Of a stretch of 64,000 nt of DNA, positions 8,819 through 17,652 are shown piece by piece. Position 1 is the first letter of the stretch. Each line of letters begins with the position of its first letter. A program made the position numbers and the translations under genes. The notes below the pieces were generated by a model, which was given only the letters and a program-made list of their open reading frames with translations, was not told the DNA's origin and did not search any database. The DNA lies in assembly GCA_000383355.1 (NCBI GenBank), contig KB911102.1, positions 111,080 to 175,079 on the forward strand, given 5' to 3'. The stretch comes from Flavobacterium sp. SCGC AAA160-P02. GTDB lineage: Bacteria > Bacteroidota > Bacteroidia > Flavobacteriales > Flavobacteriaceae.

Positions 8819-10201
8819 ATGAAGAAAACAATATTATATGTGTTTGTAATTACCATTATGTATGGGTGTGGCTCCAATGACAGAGGTGAGTTAGTAGGAG
8901 TTAAATCTAAATTTAAATGGTTTAGTGAAAGACCTTTTGGAATGGTCCCTATTCCTGGCGGTTCTTTTACGATGGGGCGTCAAGATGAAGATTTAACAGG
9001 TACTATGAGTGCTCCTGCAAGAACAGTTAGTTTAAGTCAATTTTATATGGACGAAACTGAGATTTCTAATTCAGAATACAAACAGTTTGTAGACTGGGTT
9101 AAAGACTCTATTGTAAGAACAGAACTAGCTTTTATGGCAGATTTTGCATCGGGAGGAAGTTTAATTGATGAAAATGGTGCGCCAATAACAGGAGGTATCT
9201 ATGATTATGCATTTGCTGTTTCAGATACAACCAATCAAACTGCTTACCAAAAATACATGTTTGAAAATTATTATGATCTGGGAACGGGTCTAGATTCATT
9301 AAAACCACTTAACAAGGAAAATGATATTATATGGGATACTAGTGAATATCCAGATGAATACTATACCGAAGTAATGGATTCTCTTTATATAAAAAAGAAT
9401 GAAGCCAGAGACGGAATTAGAACTTTCAATACTAAAAAATTAAATTACACATACTCATGGTTTGATGGAAACGCAGCTGCTAAAGGTTCTGAGAATAGAA
9501 GGAGTTTTTTAATAAATGAGACTGTTAATGTTTATCCGGACACAACTGTATGGATAAAAGATTTTAACTATTCCTACAATGACCCAATGCATCAAGATTA
9601 TTTCTTTCATCCTGCTTATCAAGATTATCCTGTTGTAGGTGTAAGTTGGCTCCAAGCTCAAGCTTTTTGTAATTGGAGGACTAAAAATAAAAATGATAAA
9701 ATGCGGGATAAAAAAAGTTTTGTTTCTGTACCTAGTTTTAGATTGCCAACCGAAGCCGAATGGGAATATGCTGCAAGAGGAGGTCTTGAATTTTCAAAGT
9801 ACCCTTGGGGAGGCCCAAATACTATAAGCGATAGAGGTTGTTTCTTAGCTAATTTTAAACCAGTAAGAGGAAATTATGCGCTAGATGGAGCTCTTTACAC
9901 TGTAGAAGTTCAGTCTTTTAATGCAAATGATTATGGTTTGTATAATATGTCTGGTAATGTTGCGGAATGGACAAATTCATCTTTCAATACAGCTTCTTAT
10001 TATATGGGATCCACTATGAACTCTAATGTAGAAGATAGAAATAATAAGAGAAAAATAATAAGAGGTGGTTCTTGGAAAGACGTAGCCTACTTTTTAGAAG
10101 TTAGTACCAGAGATTTTGAATATGCAGATACTGCAAGAAGTTATATTGGTTTCAGGACTGTTCAGAGTTCTATGGGATCTAATAAATTAACAAAAAATTA
10201 A
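8819..10201 (+). CDS. gldK: Gliding motility / T9SS lipoprotein GldK
   Basis: This is a 460-residue outer-membrane lipoprotein with a signal ending in MYGC (Cys17). It has a formylglycine-generating-enzyme/sulfatase-modifying-factor fold, seen in PIPGGSFTMG near the N-terminus, FRLPTEAEWEYAARGG, and YNMSGNVAEWTNS with IRGGSW near the C-terminus. GldK (PorK) with GldN forms the periplasmic ring of the type IX secretion system, needed for gliding and for secretion of C-terminally tagged proteins. The complete gldK-gldL-gldM-gldN order follows, which makes the assignment firm. Confidence 0.96.
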   Translation: MKKTILYVFVITIMYGCGSNDRGELVGVKSKFKWFSERPFGMVPIPGGSFTMGRQDEDLTGTMSAPARTVSLSQFYMDETEISNSEYKQFVDWVKDSIVRTELAFMADFASGGSLIDENGAPITGGIYDYAFAVSDTTNQTAYQKYMFENYYDLGTGLDSLKPLNKENDIIWDTSEYPDEYYTEVMDSLYIKKNEARDGIRTFNTKKLNYTYSWFDGNAAAKGSENRRSFLINETVNVYPDTTVWIKDFNYSYNDPMHQDYFFHPAYQDYPVVGVSWLQAQAFCNWRTKNKNDKMRDKKSFVSVPSFRLPTEAEWEYAARGGLEFSKYPWGGPNTISDRGCFLANFKPVRGNYALDGALYTVEVQSFNANDYGLYNMSGNVAEWTNSSFNTASYYMGSTMNSNVEDRNNKRKIIRGGSWKDVAYFLEVSTRDFEYADTARSYIGFRTVQSSMGSNKLTKN

Positions 10202-10215
10202 TTCACTTAACCTAA

Positions 10216-10223
10216 CCCCCCCC
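10216..10223. repeat. C8 homopolymer between gldK and gldL
   Basis: Eight consecutive C residues lie in the 43-base gap between the gldK stop and the gldL start, in an otherwise AT-rich context. Such tracts can slip during replication or affect ribosome and polymerase passage. Here the tract is outside coding sequence, so any effect would be on mRNA structure or level. Confidence 0.7.
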
Positions 10224-10244
10224 TCTAATAAATAAATTTAAATT

Positions 10245-10871
10245 ATGGCACAATCAAAAACAACAAAGAAAATTTTTAATATGGCTTACGGTATCGGAGC
10301 TGCAATTGTAATTTTAGGAGCTTTATTTAAGATACAACATATCTCTATTGGCTTCTTAACTGGAGGGATAATGTTAACAATTGGTATGGCTGTTGAGGCC
10401 CTTGTATTTGCTATATCAGCATTTGAACCAATTGAAGATGATTTGGACTGGACAAAAGTATATCCAGAGCTTGGTGATGCAGATGAAGAAGGAACAGGAA
10501 TGCAAGGAATGTTATCTCAAAAATTAGATAATTTATTAAAAGAAGCTCAAGTAGATACTGAATTAATGACCAATTTAGGAAATAGTATTAAAAGTTTTCA
10601 CACAGCTGCTGAAGGTTTAAGTGTAGCTTCAGAGTCTATCTCTTCTACAGCAAAATATAATGATCAAGTAGAATTAGCAGCTACTCAAATGGAATCTCTG
10701 AACGGTTTATACCAAGTACAAATGGAGAATTCTAACAAACAATCAGAATTAAACAATTCAATGATTGAAAATTCTGAACGTTTAAAAGAACAAATGGAAT
10801 CATTAGCAAGTAACTTGTCTTCTCTTAACGGAGTTTATGGAGGGATGCTTTCTGCAATGTCTAGCAAATAA
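10245..10871 (+). CDS. gldL: Gliding motility / T9SS inner-membrane motor protein GldL
   Basis: This is a 208-residue protein with two N-terminal membrane helices (about 12-31 and 36-60, including the second-helix Glu in GMAVEALVF) followed by a long cytoplasmic region predicted to be helical. GldL and GldM form the proton-driven inner-membrane motor that powers gliding and T9SS export; the intramembrane Glu is the conserved proton-pathway residue of the family. It lies between gldK and gldM. Confidence 0.96.
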   Translation: MAQSKTTKKIFNMAYGIGAAIVILGALFKIQHISIGFLTGGIMLTIGMAVEALVFAISAFEPIEDDLDWTKVYPELGDADEEGTGMQGMLSQKLDNLLKEAQVDTELMTNLGNSIKSFHTAAEGLSVASESISSTAKYNDQVELAATQMESLNGLYQVQMENSNKQSELNNSMIENSERLKEQMESLASNLSSLNGVYGGMLSAMSSK

Positions 10872-10909
10872 TTAGTTCATCTATTTAATAACTTAAAAAA
10901 CTAATTCAC

Positions 10910-12469
10910 ATGGCAGGAGGAAAACTATCCCCAAGGCAAAAGATGATTAATTTAATGTATCTAATTTTTATTGCAATGTTGGCAATGCAAATGGATAAAA
11001 AAGTATTATCATCATTTGGTTTTATGAAAGAAAAAATTGAAGATGCAAATGTAGCATCTTCTACAAACATTGATAACATTTTAACAAGTTTAAATACCAA
11101 AGCAAGTGATCAACCAGATAAGTTTGCAGATTTAAATACGAAAGCACAAGAAATTAATAAATTATCTGAAAACTTATTCATTTACATGAGTGCTTTGAAA
11201 GATTCTATTCTGTCAGACACTGACGAGGAAGATAAAACTAATTATGAAGCCATGAGTGGTGGAGATAGATTAGATGAAATGTTTTTTAAAGGCGAAGGAT
11301 TAACTGATAAAGGAGAAGAATTTGTTAGCAATATTAATACCTATAGAGATCAATTATTATCTATTCTTGGAGCAAACGCTAACCCAGATTTGATAACTAA
11401 TATCAAAAAACGATTTAATACAGATCCTGAAAAAGCTACTGAAGACAACCCTATTGAAATTCCTTGGATTTACAGTAGGTATGAAGGAATGCCAATGATT
11501 ACTTCTATTGCAAATATTACTCAAATCCAAGGAGATGTAAAAAATACTGAAGCTGAGATTTATACAAATCTTTTAGGTGGTCAATTAGAAAGTGAAGTTT
11601 CTTTAACCAATTATAATGGTATTGTTGCACTCGATAAAACAGCATATTTTTCCGGAGAGAAAGTAACAGGAAAAGTTGTTTTAGGTCGTTACGATGCCAC
11701 TTTAAAACCTACCAAAGTTATTTTAAACGGAAGGGATGCTACTAGCAAAGTAAAAGATGGACAAGTTTTGGTTGATATCCCTGCTGGGAATGTAGGTTCA
11801 AATAATATTAAAGGAACAATCACATTCATGCAAGATGGTGAAGCTCAAGACATTCCGTTTGAAAGCTCTTATTCAGTAATAGCAGAGCCTAGTGAAGCAG
11901 TTATCTCTGCAGACAAAATGAATGTAGTGTATAGAGGTCTAGACAATCCTATTTCTATTTCAGTGCCAGGCGTTGGAGATAAAGACATTACTCCTAATGT
12001 TGGAAATGGTAATACATTAACAAAAACAGGTAATGGAAAATATATTTTAAACCCAGGAAAAGGAACCGAAGTTAAAATTAACGTTTCTGCAAAATTAAGT
12101 AGTGGGAAAAAAATTAACACACCTAAGGTATTTAGAATTAAAGATATTCCAGCCGCAGCAGGAACTGTTAGAAATGATTTTGGAATTGTTCCAATGCCAA
12201 AATCTAGTTTAAGCAATGTTCCAATAGGTGCTGCTCTACCAGATTTTGTTTTTGACTTACAGTTAGTTGTAAAAGGGTTTACCATTAAGGTGCCAGGGCA
12301 ATTAGCAGTAAAAGTTTCAGGAGATAAATTAGACGCTAGAGCAAAAAAAGCCCTAGCAAAAGCAAGAAGAGGAGATTTAGTTACTATTTTTGATATTCAA
12401 GCCTTTGAAAAACTTAAAGGAACTAGAATTAAGAAAGTATTACCGGTAAGTATATCTATTACGAATTAG
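10910..12469 (+). CDS. gldM: Gliding motility / T9SS protein GldM
   Basis: This is a 519-residue protein. It starts MAGGKLSPRQKMINLMYLIF with a single N-terminal membrane helix (about 12-30) that packs with GldL, followed by a large periplasmic part. That part contains a helical D1 region and successive beta-rich domains, as in the known GldM/PorM dimers that span the periplasm to reach the GldK/GldN ring. Length and context match the family. It is 38 bases from gldL and 21 from gldN. Confidence 0.96.
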   Translation: MAGGKLSPRQKMINLMYLIFIAMLAMQMDKKVLSSFGFMKEKIEDANVASSTNIDNILTSLNTKASDQPDKFADLNTKAQEINKLSENLFIYMSALKDSILSDTDEEDKTNYEAMSGGDRLDEMFFKGEGLTDKGEEFVSNINTYRDQLLSILGANANPDLITNIKKRFNTDPEKATEDNPIEIPWIYSRYEGMPMITSIANITQIQGDVKNTEAEIYTNLLGGQLESEVSLTNYNGIVALDKTAYFSGEKVTGKVVLGRYDATLKPTKVILNGRDATSKVKDGQVLVDIPAGNVGSNNIKGTITFMQDGEAQDIPFESSYSVIAEPSEAVISADKMNVVYRGLDNPISISVPGVGDKDITPNVGNGNTLTKTGNGKYILNPGKGTEVKINVSAKLSSGKKINTPKVFRIKDIPAAAGTVRNDFGIVPMPKSSLSNVPIGAALPDFVFDLQLVVKGFTIKVPGQLAVKVSGDKLDARAKKALAKARRGDLVTIFDIQAFEKLKGTRIKKVLPVSISITN

Positions 12470-12490
12470 AAGAATAAAATTATAAGCAGT

Positions 12491-13348
12491 ATGATTAGGA
12501 AGCTTTTTTACACAGTTGTTATTGCACTTTTAGTTACAAACTACATAAGTGCTCAATCCAATTTGTTAAATGCTACCAAGGTAGAACAGATTGGTAAGCA
12601 AACCAAAGAGAAAATAGCTGCAGACAATGATAGTCCATTAGCTTATGGTTTTATAGATGACAGAGACATTCTTTGGTCTAAAGTAGTTTGGGAATTTGTA
12701 GATTTAAATCAAAAAATTAATCTTCCTTATTACTTCCCAATAGATACAGCTAATATATCTAATGACAGGCGTTCTTTATTTGACACTCTTTTAAAAGGAA
12801 TTAGAAGAGGCGATCTTAAAAATGTTTATTCAGATTCTTTTTTTACATCAAAAATAACAGGTTCAGAAATTGATGAAAAATTAGTTAACATTCGTTTAAA
12901 TGGAGATTATCCAGATACTTTTAGAATTCAAACCCAAGATATTGAAGGGTATATGATGAAAGGTATGTGGTACTTTGACAAACGTTTGGGAGAGCTAAAA
13001 TACAGGTTACTAGCATTAGCGCCAATGGGTAAAGATGTGTTAACTTTAGGGTTGCCAGACATTGAAGACGAAGAATTATATGAGCTTTTCTGGGTATTTT
13101 ATCCTTCAGCTAGAAATATTTTACATAAGGCAAAGGTTTTTAACCCAAAAAATGTATCTCAACCAATTTCTTATGACCACCTTTTAAATGCAAGAAGATT
13201 TAGCTCTGTAATTGTACGCGAAGAAAACATGTACGGTAACAGGAAAATTGCAGATTATATTAGAGGGAATTCATTATTTCAGCTGCTAGAGGCAGATAGA
13301 ATAAAGGAGTCTATCAGAGATAAAGAGATAGATATGTGGAATTATTAA
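12491..13348 (+). CDS. gldN: Gliding motility / T9SS ring protein GldN
   Basis: This is a 285-residue periplasmic protein with a cleavable signal ending near ISAQ (residue 22). The body has the GldN/PorN pattern (ILWSKVVWEFVDLNQKINLP, then GYMMKGMWYFDKRLGELKYR and VFYPSARNIL). GldN binds GldK to form the ring under the outer membrane in the type IX secretion system. It is the last gene of the gld operon, with a strong hairpin terminator 21 bases downstream. Confidence 0.96.
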   Translation: MIRKLFYTVVIALLVTNYISAQSNLLNATKVEQIGKQTKEKIAADNDSPLAYGFIDDRDILWSKVVWEFVDLNQKINLPYYFPIDTANISNDRRSLFDTLLKGIRRGDLKNVYSDSFFTSKITGSEIDEKLVNIRLNGDYPDTFRIQTQDIEGYMMKGMWYFDKRLGELKYRLLALAPMGKDVLTLGLPDIEDEELYELFWVFYPSARNILHKAKVFNPKNVSQPISYDHLLNARRFSSVIVREENMYGNRKIADYIRGNSLFQLLEADRIKESIRDKEIDMWNY

Positions 13349-13369
13349 TTCTATAATAATATAAATTTT

Positions 13370-13400
13370 AAAAAGCGTTTCGAATTTCGAAACGCTTTTT
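13370..13400. terminator. Strong hairpin terminator after gldN
   Basis: AAAAAGCGTTTCGA (13370-13383) pairs perfectly with TCGAAACGCTTTTT (13387-13400) around a 3-base loop, a 14-bp stem with A and T tails. It ends the gldKLMN transcript and separates it from the flavoprotein gene. Confidence 0.9.
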
Positions 13401-13425
13401 TATTGTAAAAGAGTATTTTTGAATT

Positions 13426-14472
13426 GTGAAAGTAGATTATATTATTGTTGGTTTGGGTTTAGCAGGATTAGCTTTTGTAGAAGAATTGATTACAGCTAAT
13501 AAAAGTTTCATTGTCTTTGAAGATGCTTCACAGACATCTTCTTTGGTTGCAGGAGGTGTTTATAACCCGGTTATTTTAAAACGATTTTCCCCTGTTTGGA
13601 ATGCAAAAGAACAACTTGCGATAGCACTTCCTTTTTATGAGAAATTAGAAAAAAAATTTTATCAAACTTTTGATCAAAAATTTATTATTAAAAAAGCCTT
13701 CAAATCTATTGAAGATCAAAACAACTGGTTTTCAGCATTTGATAAACCAACTGTAGCACCATTCCTAGACCCAGAATTAGACAATCAAGCCTATAGAGGA
13801 GTTGTAGGTAATCATCTTTTTGGAAATGTAAAAGAAGGTGGTAGAATAGACACTCTTAAATTGGTAGAAACTTACAGAAAGTATTTACAAGAAAATAATT
13901 GGATTCGATTTGAAAAATTTAATCACAAAGACATCCATTTTGAAAATACTTCCGTAAAATACCATAGCCTTGAAGCAGCTAAAATTATTTTTTGCGAAGG
14001 CTTCGGACTAAAAAAGAATCCCTACTTTAATCATCTGCCTTTAGAGGAAGTTAAAGGAGAAATCATTACTATTCTCGCTCCTGAATTAGAAATTGACTTT
14101 CTATTAAAATCAACATTATTTGTACTTCCATTAGGAAACAATCATTACAAAGTTGGGGCTACTTTTAATCATAAAGACAAAACATCTATACCTTCTAAAG
14201 AGGGAAAAGAAGAGTTAATTGAAAAATTAAAAAAAGTAATTACTGTTCCATATAGTATAGTCGAGCAGTCAGCAGGTATAAGACCAGCGGTGAAAGACAG
14301 AAGACCAATGGTTGGTATACATGCTAAACACAGTCAATTAAGTGTCTTAAATGGCTTAGGAACTCGTGGAGTTATGATAGCGCCAACGGTTGCTAAGAAT
14401 TTATTTCATCATTTAGAATATGGTGAAAAACTAGATCAAGAAATAGATATTAAAAGATTTGTTAAAAAATAA
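13426..14472 (+). CDS. FAD-dependent oxidoreductase of the DadA/amino-acid-oxidase family
   Basis: This is a 348-residue flavoprotein. Residues 3-22 (VDYIIVGLGLAGLAFVEELI) form the FAD-binding beta-alpha-beta fold with a GxGxxG motif, and the C-terminal GIRPAVKDRRPMVG and LNGLGTRGVMIAP match the DAO family FAD site. The substrate cannot be read from sequence. The start is GTG at 13426, since there is no ATG in the region and the GxGxxG motif follows directly. A TATTTTTG element at 13414-13421 ends only a few bases before it, so the mRNA may be leaderless. Confidence 0.8.
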   Translation: MKVDYIIVGLGLAGLAFVEELITANKSFIVFEDASQTSSLVAGGVYNPVILKRFSPVWNAKEQLAIALPFYEKLEKKFYQTFDQKFIIKKAFKSIEDQNNWFSAFDKPTVAPFLDPELDNQAYRGVVGNHLFGNVKEGGRIDTLKLVETYRKYLQENNWIRFEKFNHKDIHFENTSVKYHSLEAAKIIFCEGFGLKKNPYFNHLPLEEVKGEIITILAPELEIDFLLKSTLFVLPLGNNHYKVGATFNHKDKTSIPSKEGKEELIEKLKKVITVPYSIVEQSAGIRPAVKDRRPMVGIHAKHSQLSVLNGLGTRGVMIAPTVAKNLFHHLEYGEKLDQEIDIKRFVKK

Positions 14473-14473
14473 C

Positions 14474-14842
14474 TTAGGGTTTATAGCTTACAAACAGATT
14501 AATCCAAAGAATTCTGGAAAGCCTAAGGTTTATTGGAATAAAAAGTATCAGAACTACAAAAATTGTGACAAAAGATGTTAAAAGAGCAAGATTCAATATT
14601 AATTTTGAAATAATAAAAGTTACTATACATAATGCAACAGTTACTCCATAACTCACGTACAAAGCTCCAAAATAAAAAGCAGGTTCAATCATATATTTAA
14701 GATCACAATAAGAGCATGTCTTTTTAATTTTATTTACCCTAAAAAGATTCATTGTAAATGAGTATTTAAAAAAACCACCTTCATGACAACGTGGGCATTT
14801 CCCTGTTAAAACACTATAGATTTTAGTTCCTTTTTTTAGCAT
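14474..14842 (-). CDS. DUF983 family membrane protein
   Basis: This 122-residue protein has two CxxC pairs near the N-terminus (CPRC at 16-19, CSYC at 43-46), probably a zinc ribbon, followed by two hydrophobic segments (about 53-80 and 82-105). This matches DUF983, a short family of unknown function common in Bacteroidota and Alphaproteobacteria. It is convergent with the flavoprotein gene, one base apart. Confidence 0.8.
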   Translation of the reverse strand: MLKKGTKIYSVLTGKCPRCHEGGFFKYSFTMNLFRVNKIKKTCSYCDLKYMIEPAFYFGALYVSYGVTVALCIVTFIISKLILNLALLTSFVTIFVVLILFIPINLRLSRILWINLFVSYKP

Positions 14843-15021
14843 TATGATTTTTGTAATGAACCTTTTTTTAATTGTTAGTAGGTGTAAAAATACTTAAATT
14901 GAAAACAAAATAGTATTGTTTGATTTAATTCTATAAACTATAATAGTTGAGACGATACCCTGTGAGTAATGATCTATAAAAACATGAAAATTTAGAAATA
15001 CGATTGTATTCTTTTTTTACC

Positions 15022-15029
15022 TAGTTTTG
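15022..15029 (+). promoter_or_regulatory. Candidate -7 element of the ABC-F gene
   Basis: TAGTTTTG fits TAnnTTTG, 24 bases before the ATG at 15054. A TTG at 15004-15006 is 15 bases upstream, slightly closer than usual for a -33 element. The rest of the 14843-15053 intergenic region shows no other clear signal. Confidence 0.45.
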
Positions 15030-15053
15030 CACCAGAAAAAATGATAAAATTTA

Positions 15054-16967
15054 ATGCTTAACGTACACAACTTAACGGTCTCTTTTATGGGGACAGATTT
15101 GTTTTCAGGAATTACTTTTAAATTAAATAAAGGAGACAGAATAGGATTAATAGGTAAAAATGGAGCAGGAAAATCTACTTTATTAAAAGTACTTTCAAAA
15201 GATATTGAAAGTAGTGCAGGAACCATGGCTTTTGATAAAGATATTGAGATTGGTTTTTTGCGTCAAGATATAGAATTTGTTGAAGGAAGAACCATCTTAG
15301 AAGAAGCCTATCAAGCATTTGAAGAAATTAAAGAAATTGAGTTAAAACTAGACGCTATAAATGAACAATTAGCTACTAGAACAGATTACGAAAGTGAAGC
15401 ATATAGTCAGTTAATTATTGACCTAACAGACCTAACAGAGCGTTATGAATTGTTGGGTGGATATAATTATCAGGGAGATACAGAGAAAATATTACAAGGA
15501 TTAGGGTTTCAAAGAGAAGATTTTGATAAACTCACCGATACCTTTTCAGGAGGTTGGAGAATGCGTATAGAATTGGCAAAACTTTTGTTACAAAACAATG
15601 ATATTCTATTATTAGATGAGCCAACCAACCACTTAGATATAGAATCTATTATTTGGTTAGAAAACTTCTTAAAATCATACGGAGGAGCCATTGTATTGGT
15701 TTCACATGATAAAATGTTTTTAGACAATGTAACCAATAGAACTATAGAAATTTCTTTAGGTCAGATTTACGATTATAAAAAACCCTATTCTCAGTTTTTA
15801 TTATTGAGAGGAGAAATAAAAGAAAAACAGCTACAAGCACAGAAGAATCAAGAAAAAGAAATCAAACAAAAACAGCTTTTAATTAATAAGTTTAAAGCGA
15901 AGGCAAGTAAAGCTTCTATGGCACAATCGTTAATGAAACAATTAGATAAGGTAGAGCTTATTGAAGTTGATCAAGATGATAATGCTGCAATGAATGTTCG
16001 TTTTGCAATCTCAAAAGAACCAGGAAAGATTGTTGTTGAGGCAGAAAAAATTAGTAAAAGTTATGGAGATAAACACGTGCTTGAAAATGTAGATCTTCTC
16101 ATAGAGAGAAGTAGTAAAATTGCTTTTGTAGGACAAAACGGGCAAGGGAAATCTACTTTAGCAAAAATGATGGTTGGTGAAATTCCTTTTGAAGGATATC
16201 TAAAACTAGGACACAATGTAGAAATTGGATATTTTGCTCAAAATCAGTCGGAACATTTGCCGCCAGAAAAAACTGTCTTAGAAATCATGGAAGATGCTGC
16301 TACCGATGGTAACAGAATGCGAGTGAGAGATATGTTAGGGTCGTTCTTGTTTGGTGGTGATGCCGTAGATAAAAAGGCAAAAGTGCTTTCTGGAGGTGAG
16401 AGAAATAGATTGGCATTGTGTAAATTATTGTTATCGCCTTTTAATGTTTTAATCATGGATGAGCCAACAAATCACTTAGATATTGCCTCTAAAAATGTGC
16501 TAAAAGAAGCGTTAAGACAATTTAATGGAACCTTAATTTTAGTATCTCATGATAGAGATTTCTTACAAGGTTTAACATCAACCGTTTTTGGTTTTAAAGA
16601 TAAAGTTATTAAAGAATATTTGGGAGATATCGATTATTTCCTTGAGCAGCACAAGATGGAAAATCTGCGTGAAGCAGAAAAAAGAACGGTTGTAAAAGTA
16701 GATAAAAGTACTTCAAAGAAAGCACATGAATTAACCAGAGATCAAGAGAAGCAACTAAGGAAACTAAAAAATAAGTTGTCTAAAATTGAAACTCAGATTA
16801 GCGATTTAGAAACTGAAATTGCAAAGATAGATTTACAATTAGCAGAAAATTATGATGAAGTCTCTAGCAAACCTAATTTCTTTGAAAAATACAAAGCTAA
16901 AAAAGCCCAACTAGACTCTCTAATGTCAGATTGGGAGCAAGTAGAACAAGAGGTTACTGATTTTTAA
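15054..16967 (+). CDS. ABC-F family ATP-binding protein (ribosome-associated type)
   Basis: At 637 residues this protein has two ABC domains and no membrane segments. Walker A motifs are GKNGAGKST (34-42) and GQNGQGKST, the signatures are FSGGWRMR and LSGGERNR, and Walker B is LLLDEPTNHLD and LIMDEPTNHLD. A charged linker and a C-terminal coiled coil (about 550-637) are present, as in Uup/EttA-like proteins. ABC-F proteins act on ribosomes, in translation control or in resistance to ribosome-targeting antibiotics. The subfamily cannot be fixed here; the C-terminal coil favours a Uup-like housekeeping role. Confidence 0.93.
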   Translation: MLNVHNLTVSFMGTDLFSGITFKLNKGDRIGLIGKNGAGKSTLLKVLSKDIESSAGTMAFDKDIEIGFLRQDIEFVEGRTILEEAYQAFEEIKEIELKLDAINEQLATRTDYESEAYSQLIIDLTDLTERYELLGGYNYQGDTEKILQGLGFQREDFDKLTDTFSGGWRMRIELAKLLLQNNDILLLDEPTNHLDIESIIWLENFLKSYGGAIVLVSHDKMFLDNVTNRTIEISLGQIYDYKKPYSQFLLLRGEIKEKQLQAQKNQEKEIKQKQLLINKFKAKASKASMAQSLMKQLDKVELIEVDQDDNAAMNVRFAISKEPGKIVVEAEKISKSYGDKHVLENVDLLIERSSKIAFVGQNGQGKSTLAKMMVGEIPFEGYLKLGHNVEIGYFAQNQSEHLPPEKTVLEIMEDAATDGNRMRVRDMLGSFLFGGDAVDKKAKVLSGGERNRLALCKLLLSPFNVLIMDEPTNHLDIASKNVLKEALRQFNGTLILVSHDRDFLQGLTSTVFGFKDKVIKEYLGDIDYFLEQHKMENLREAEKRTVVKVDKSTSKKAHELTRDQEKQLRKLKNKLSKIETQISDLETEIAKIDLQLAENYDEVSSKPNFFEKYKAKKAQLDSLMSDWEQVEQEVTDF

Positions 16968-16977
16968 GACTTTTTTT

Positions 16978-17541
16978 TTATTGATATGATTCTGTAATAG
17001 CGATTCTTAATAAAACTTTTGTTTTTTTCATCAATCTGTTATATTCTTTACCTAATTGATATGAATCTACCATTGAGTTAAATTTTTTAGGCGTAAGTTT
17101 CCCCGGTTTGTTAATCAAGAAATCACAAGTTTTTCCTAGGGATTCTCCAGATTTATATAAATATGATATTTCTGTTTTTAAAGAAAACATTTTTTGCTTT
17201 TGTTCTGAGCTGATTTTTAATTTTGTGGTGATGTTCTCAGCGTATTTGTATGACAATAAACAATTACTCATTAAAACTTCTGTTTTATTTTTTATAGCTT
17301 GTGCATGTTTCTTCTTATTGCTTCTATTATTGTTACTAACGGCCCACCTTAAAGATTTAAAGGATTTGCTTATATTTTTTATATCACCTTTTAATTTGTT
17401 TAAGTATTTAGCTAAATTTGCCGTATTTGGAGCCCGATCATAACTTCCTTCTATGGTTTCAAGAATCGATTCTTTTTTGCTTTGACCTTGAATATTTATA
17501 GTAAGAAAGCAAAGCAAAATTATCAATAAAGTTTTTTTCAT
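16978..17541 (-). CDS. Hypothetical secreted protein
   Basis: This 187-residue protein starts at the ATG at 17541, which gives a clear signal peptide (MKKTLLIILLCFLTINIQGQ). The mature part is lysine- and serine-rich and looks helical, with no motif I recognise. A longer open frame to 17580 only adds a lysine-rich leader and is not favoured. It is convergent with the ABC-F gene. The function is unknown; the signal places it in the periplasm or outside. Confidence 0.65.
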   Translation of the reverse strand: MKKTLLIILLCFLTINIQGQSKKESILETIEGSYDRAPNTANLAKYLNKLKGDIKNISKSFKSLRWAVSNNNRSNKKKHAQAIKNKTEVLMSNCLLSYKYAENITTKLKISSEQKQKMFSLKTEISYLYKSGESLGKTCDFLINKPGKLTPKKFNSMVDSYQLGKEYNRLMKKTKVLLRIAITESYQ

Positions 17542-17652
17542 TTTTTTTTTCAAAGCTAGTTTTTTTTTTAAAAATATCAAAGTTAGTTTTTCATTTTAAA
17601 ACAGGTTTGTGAAATTTATATCTCTTAGCTTTGTGTAAACTAATTTTTAACT

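Noticed and set aside
15041..15061. Six-codon frame overlapping the ABC-F start
   Set aside because: It is too short to be meaningful and is expected by chance in an AT-rich leader.
17108..17443. 111-codon plus-strand frame with hydrophobic stretches
   Set aside because: It is the complement of the lysine-rich hypothetical protein; poly-Lys codons read as Phe and Leu on the other strand.
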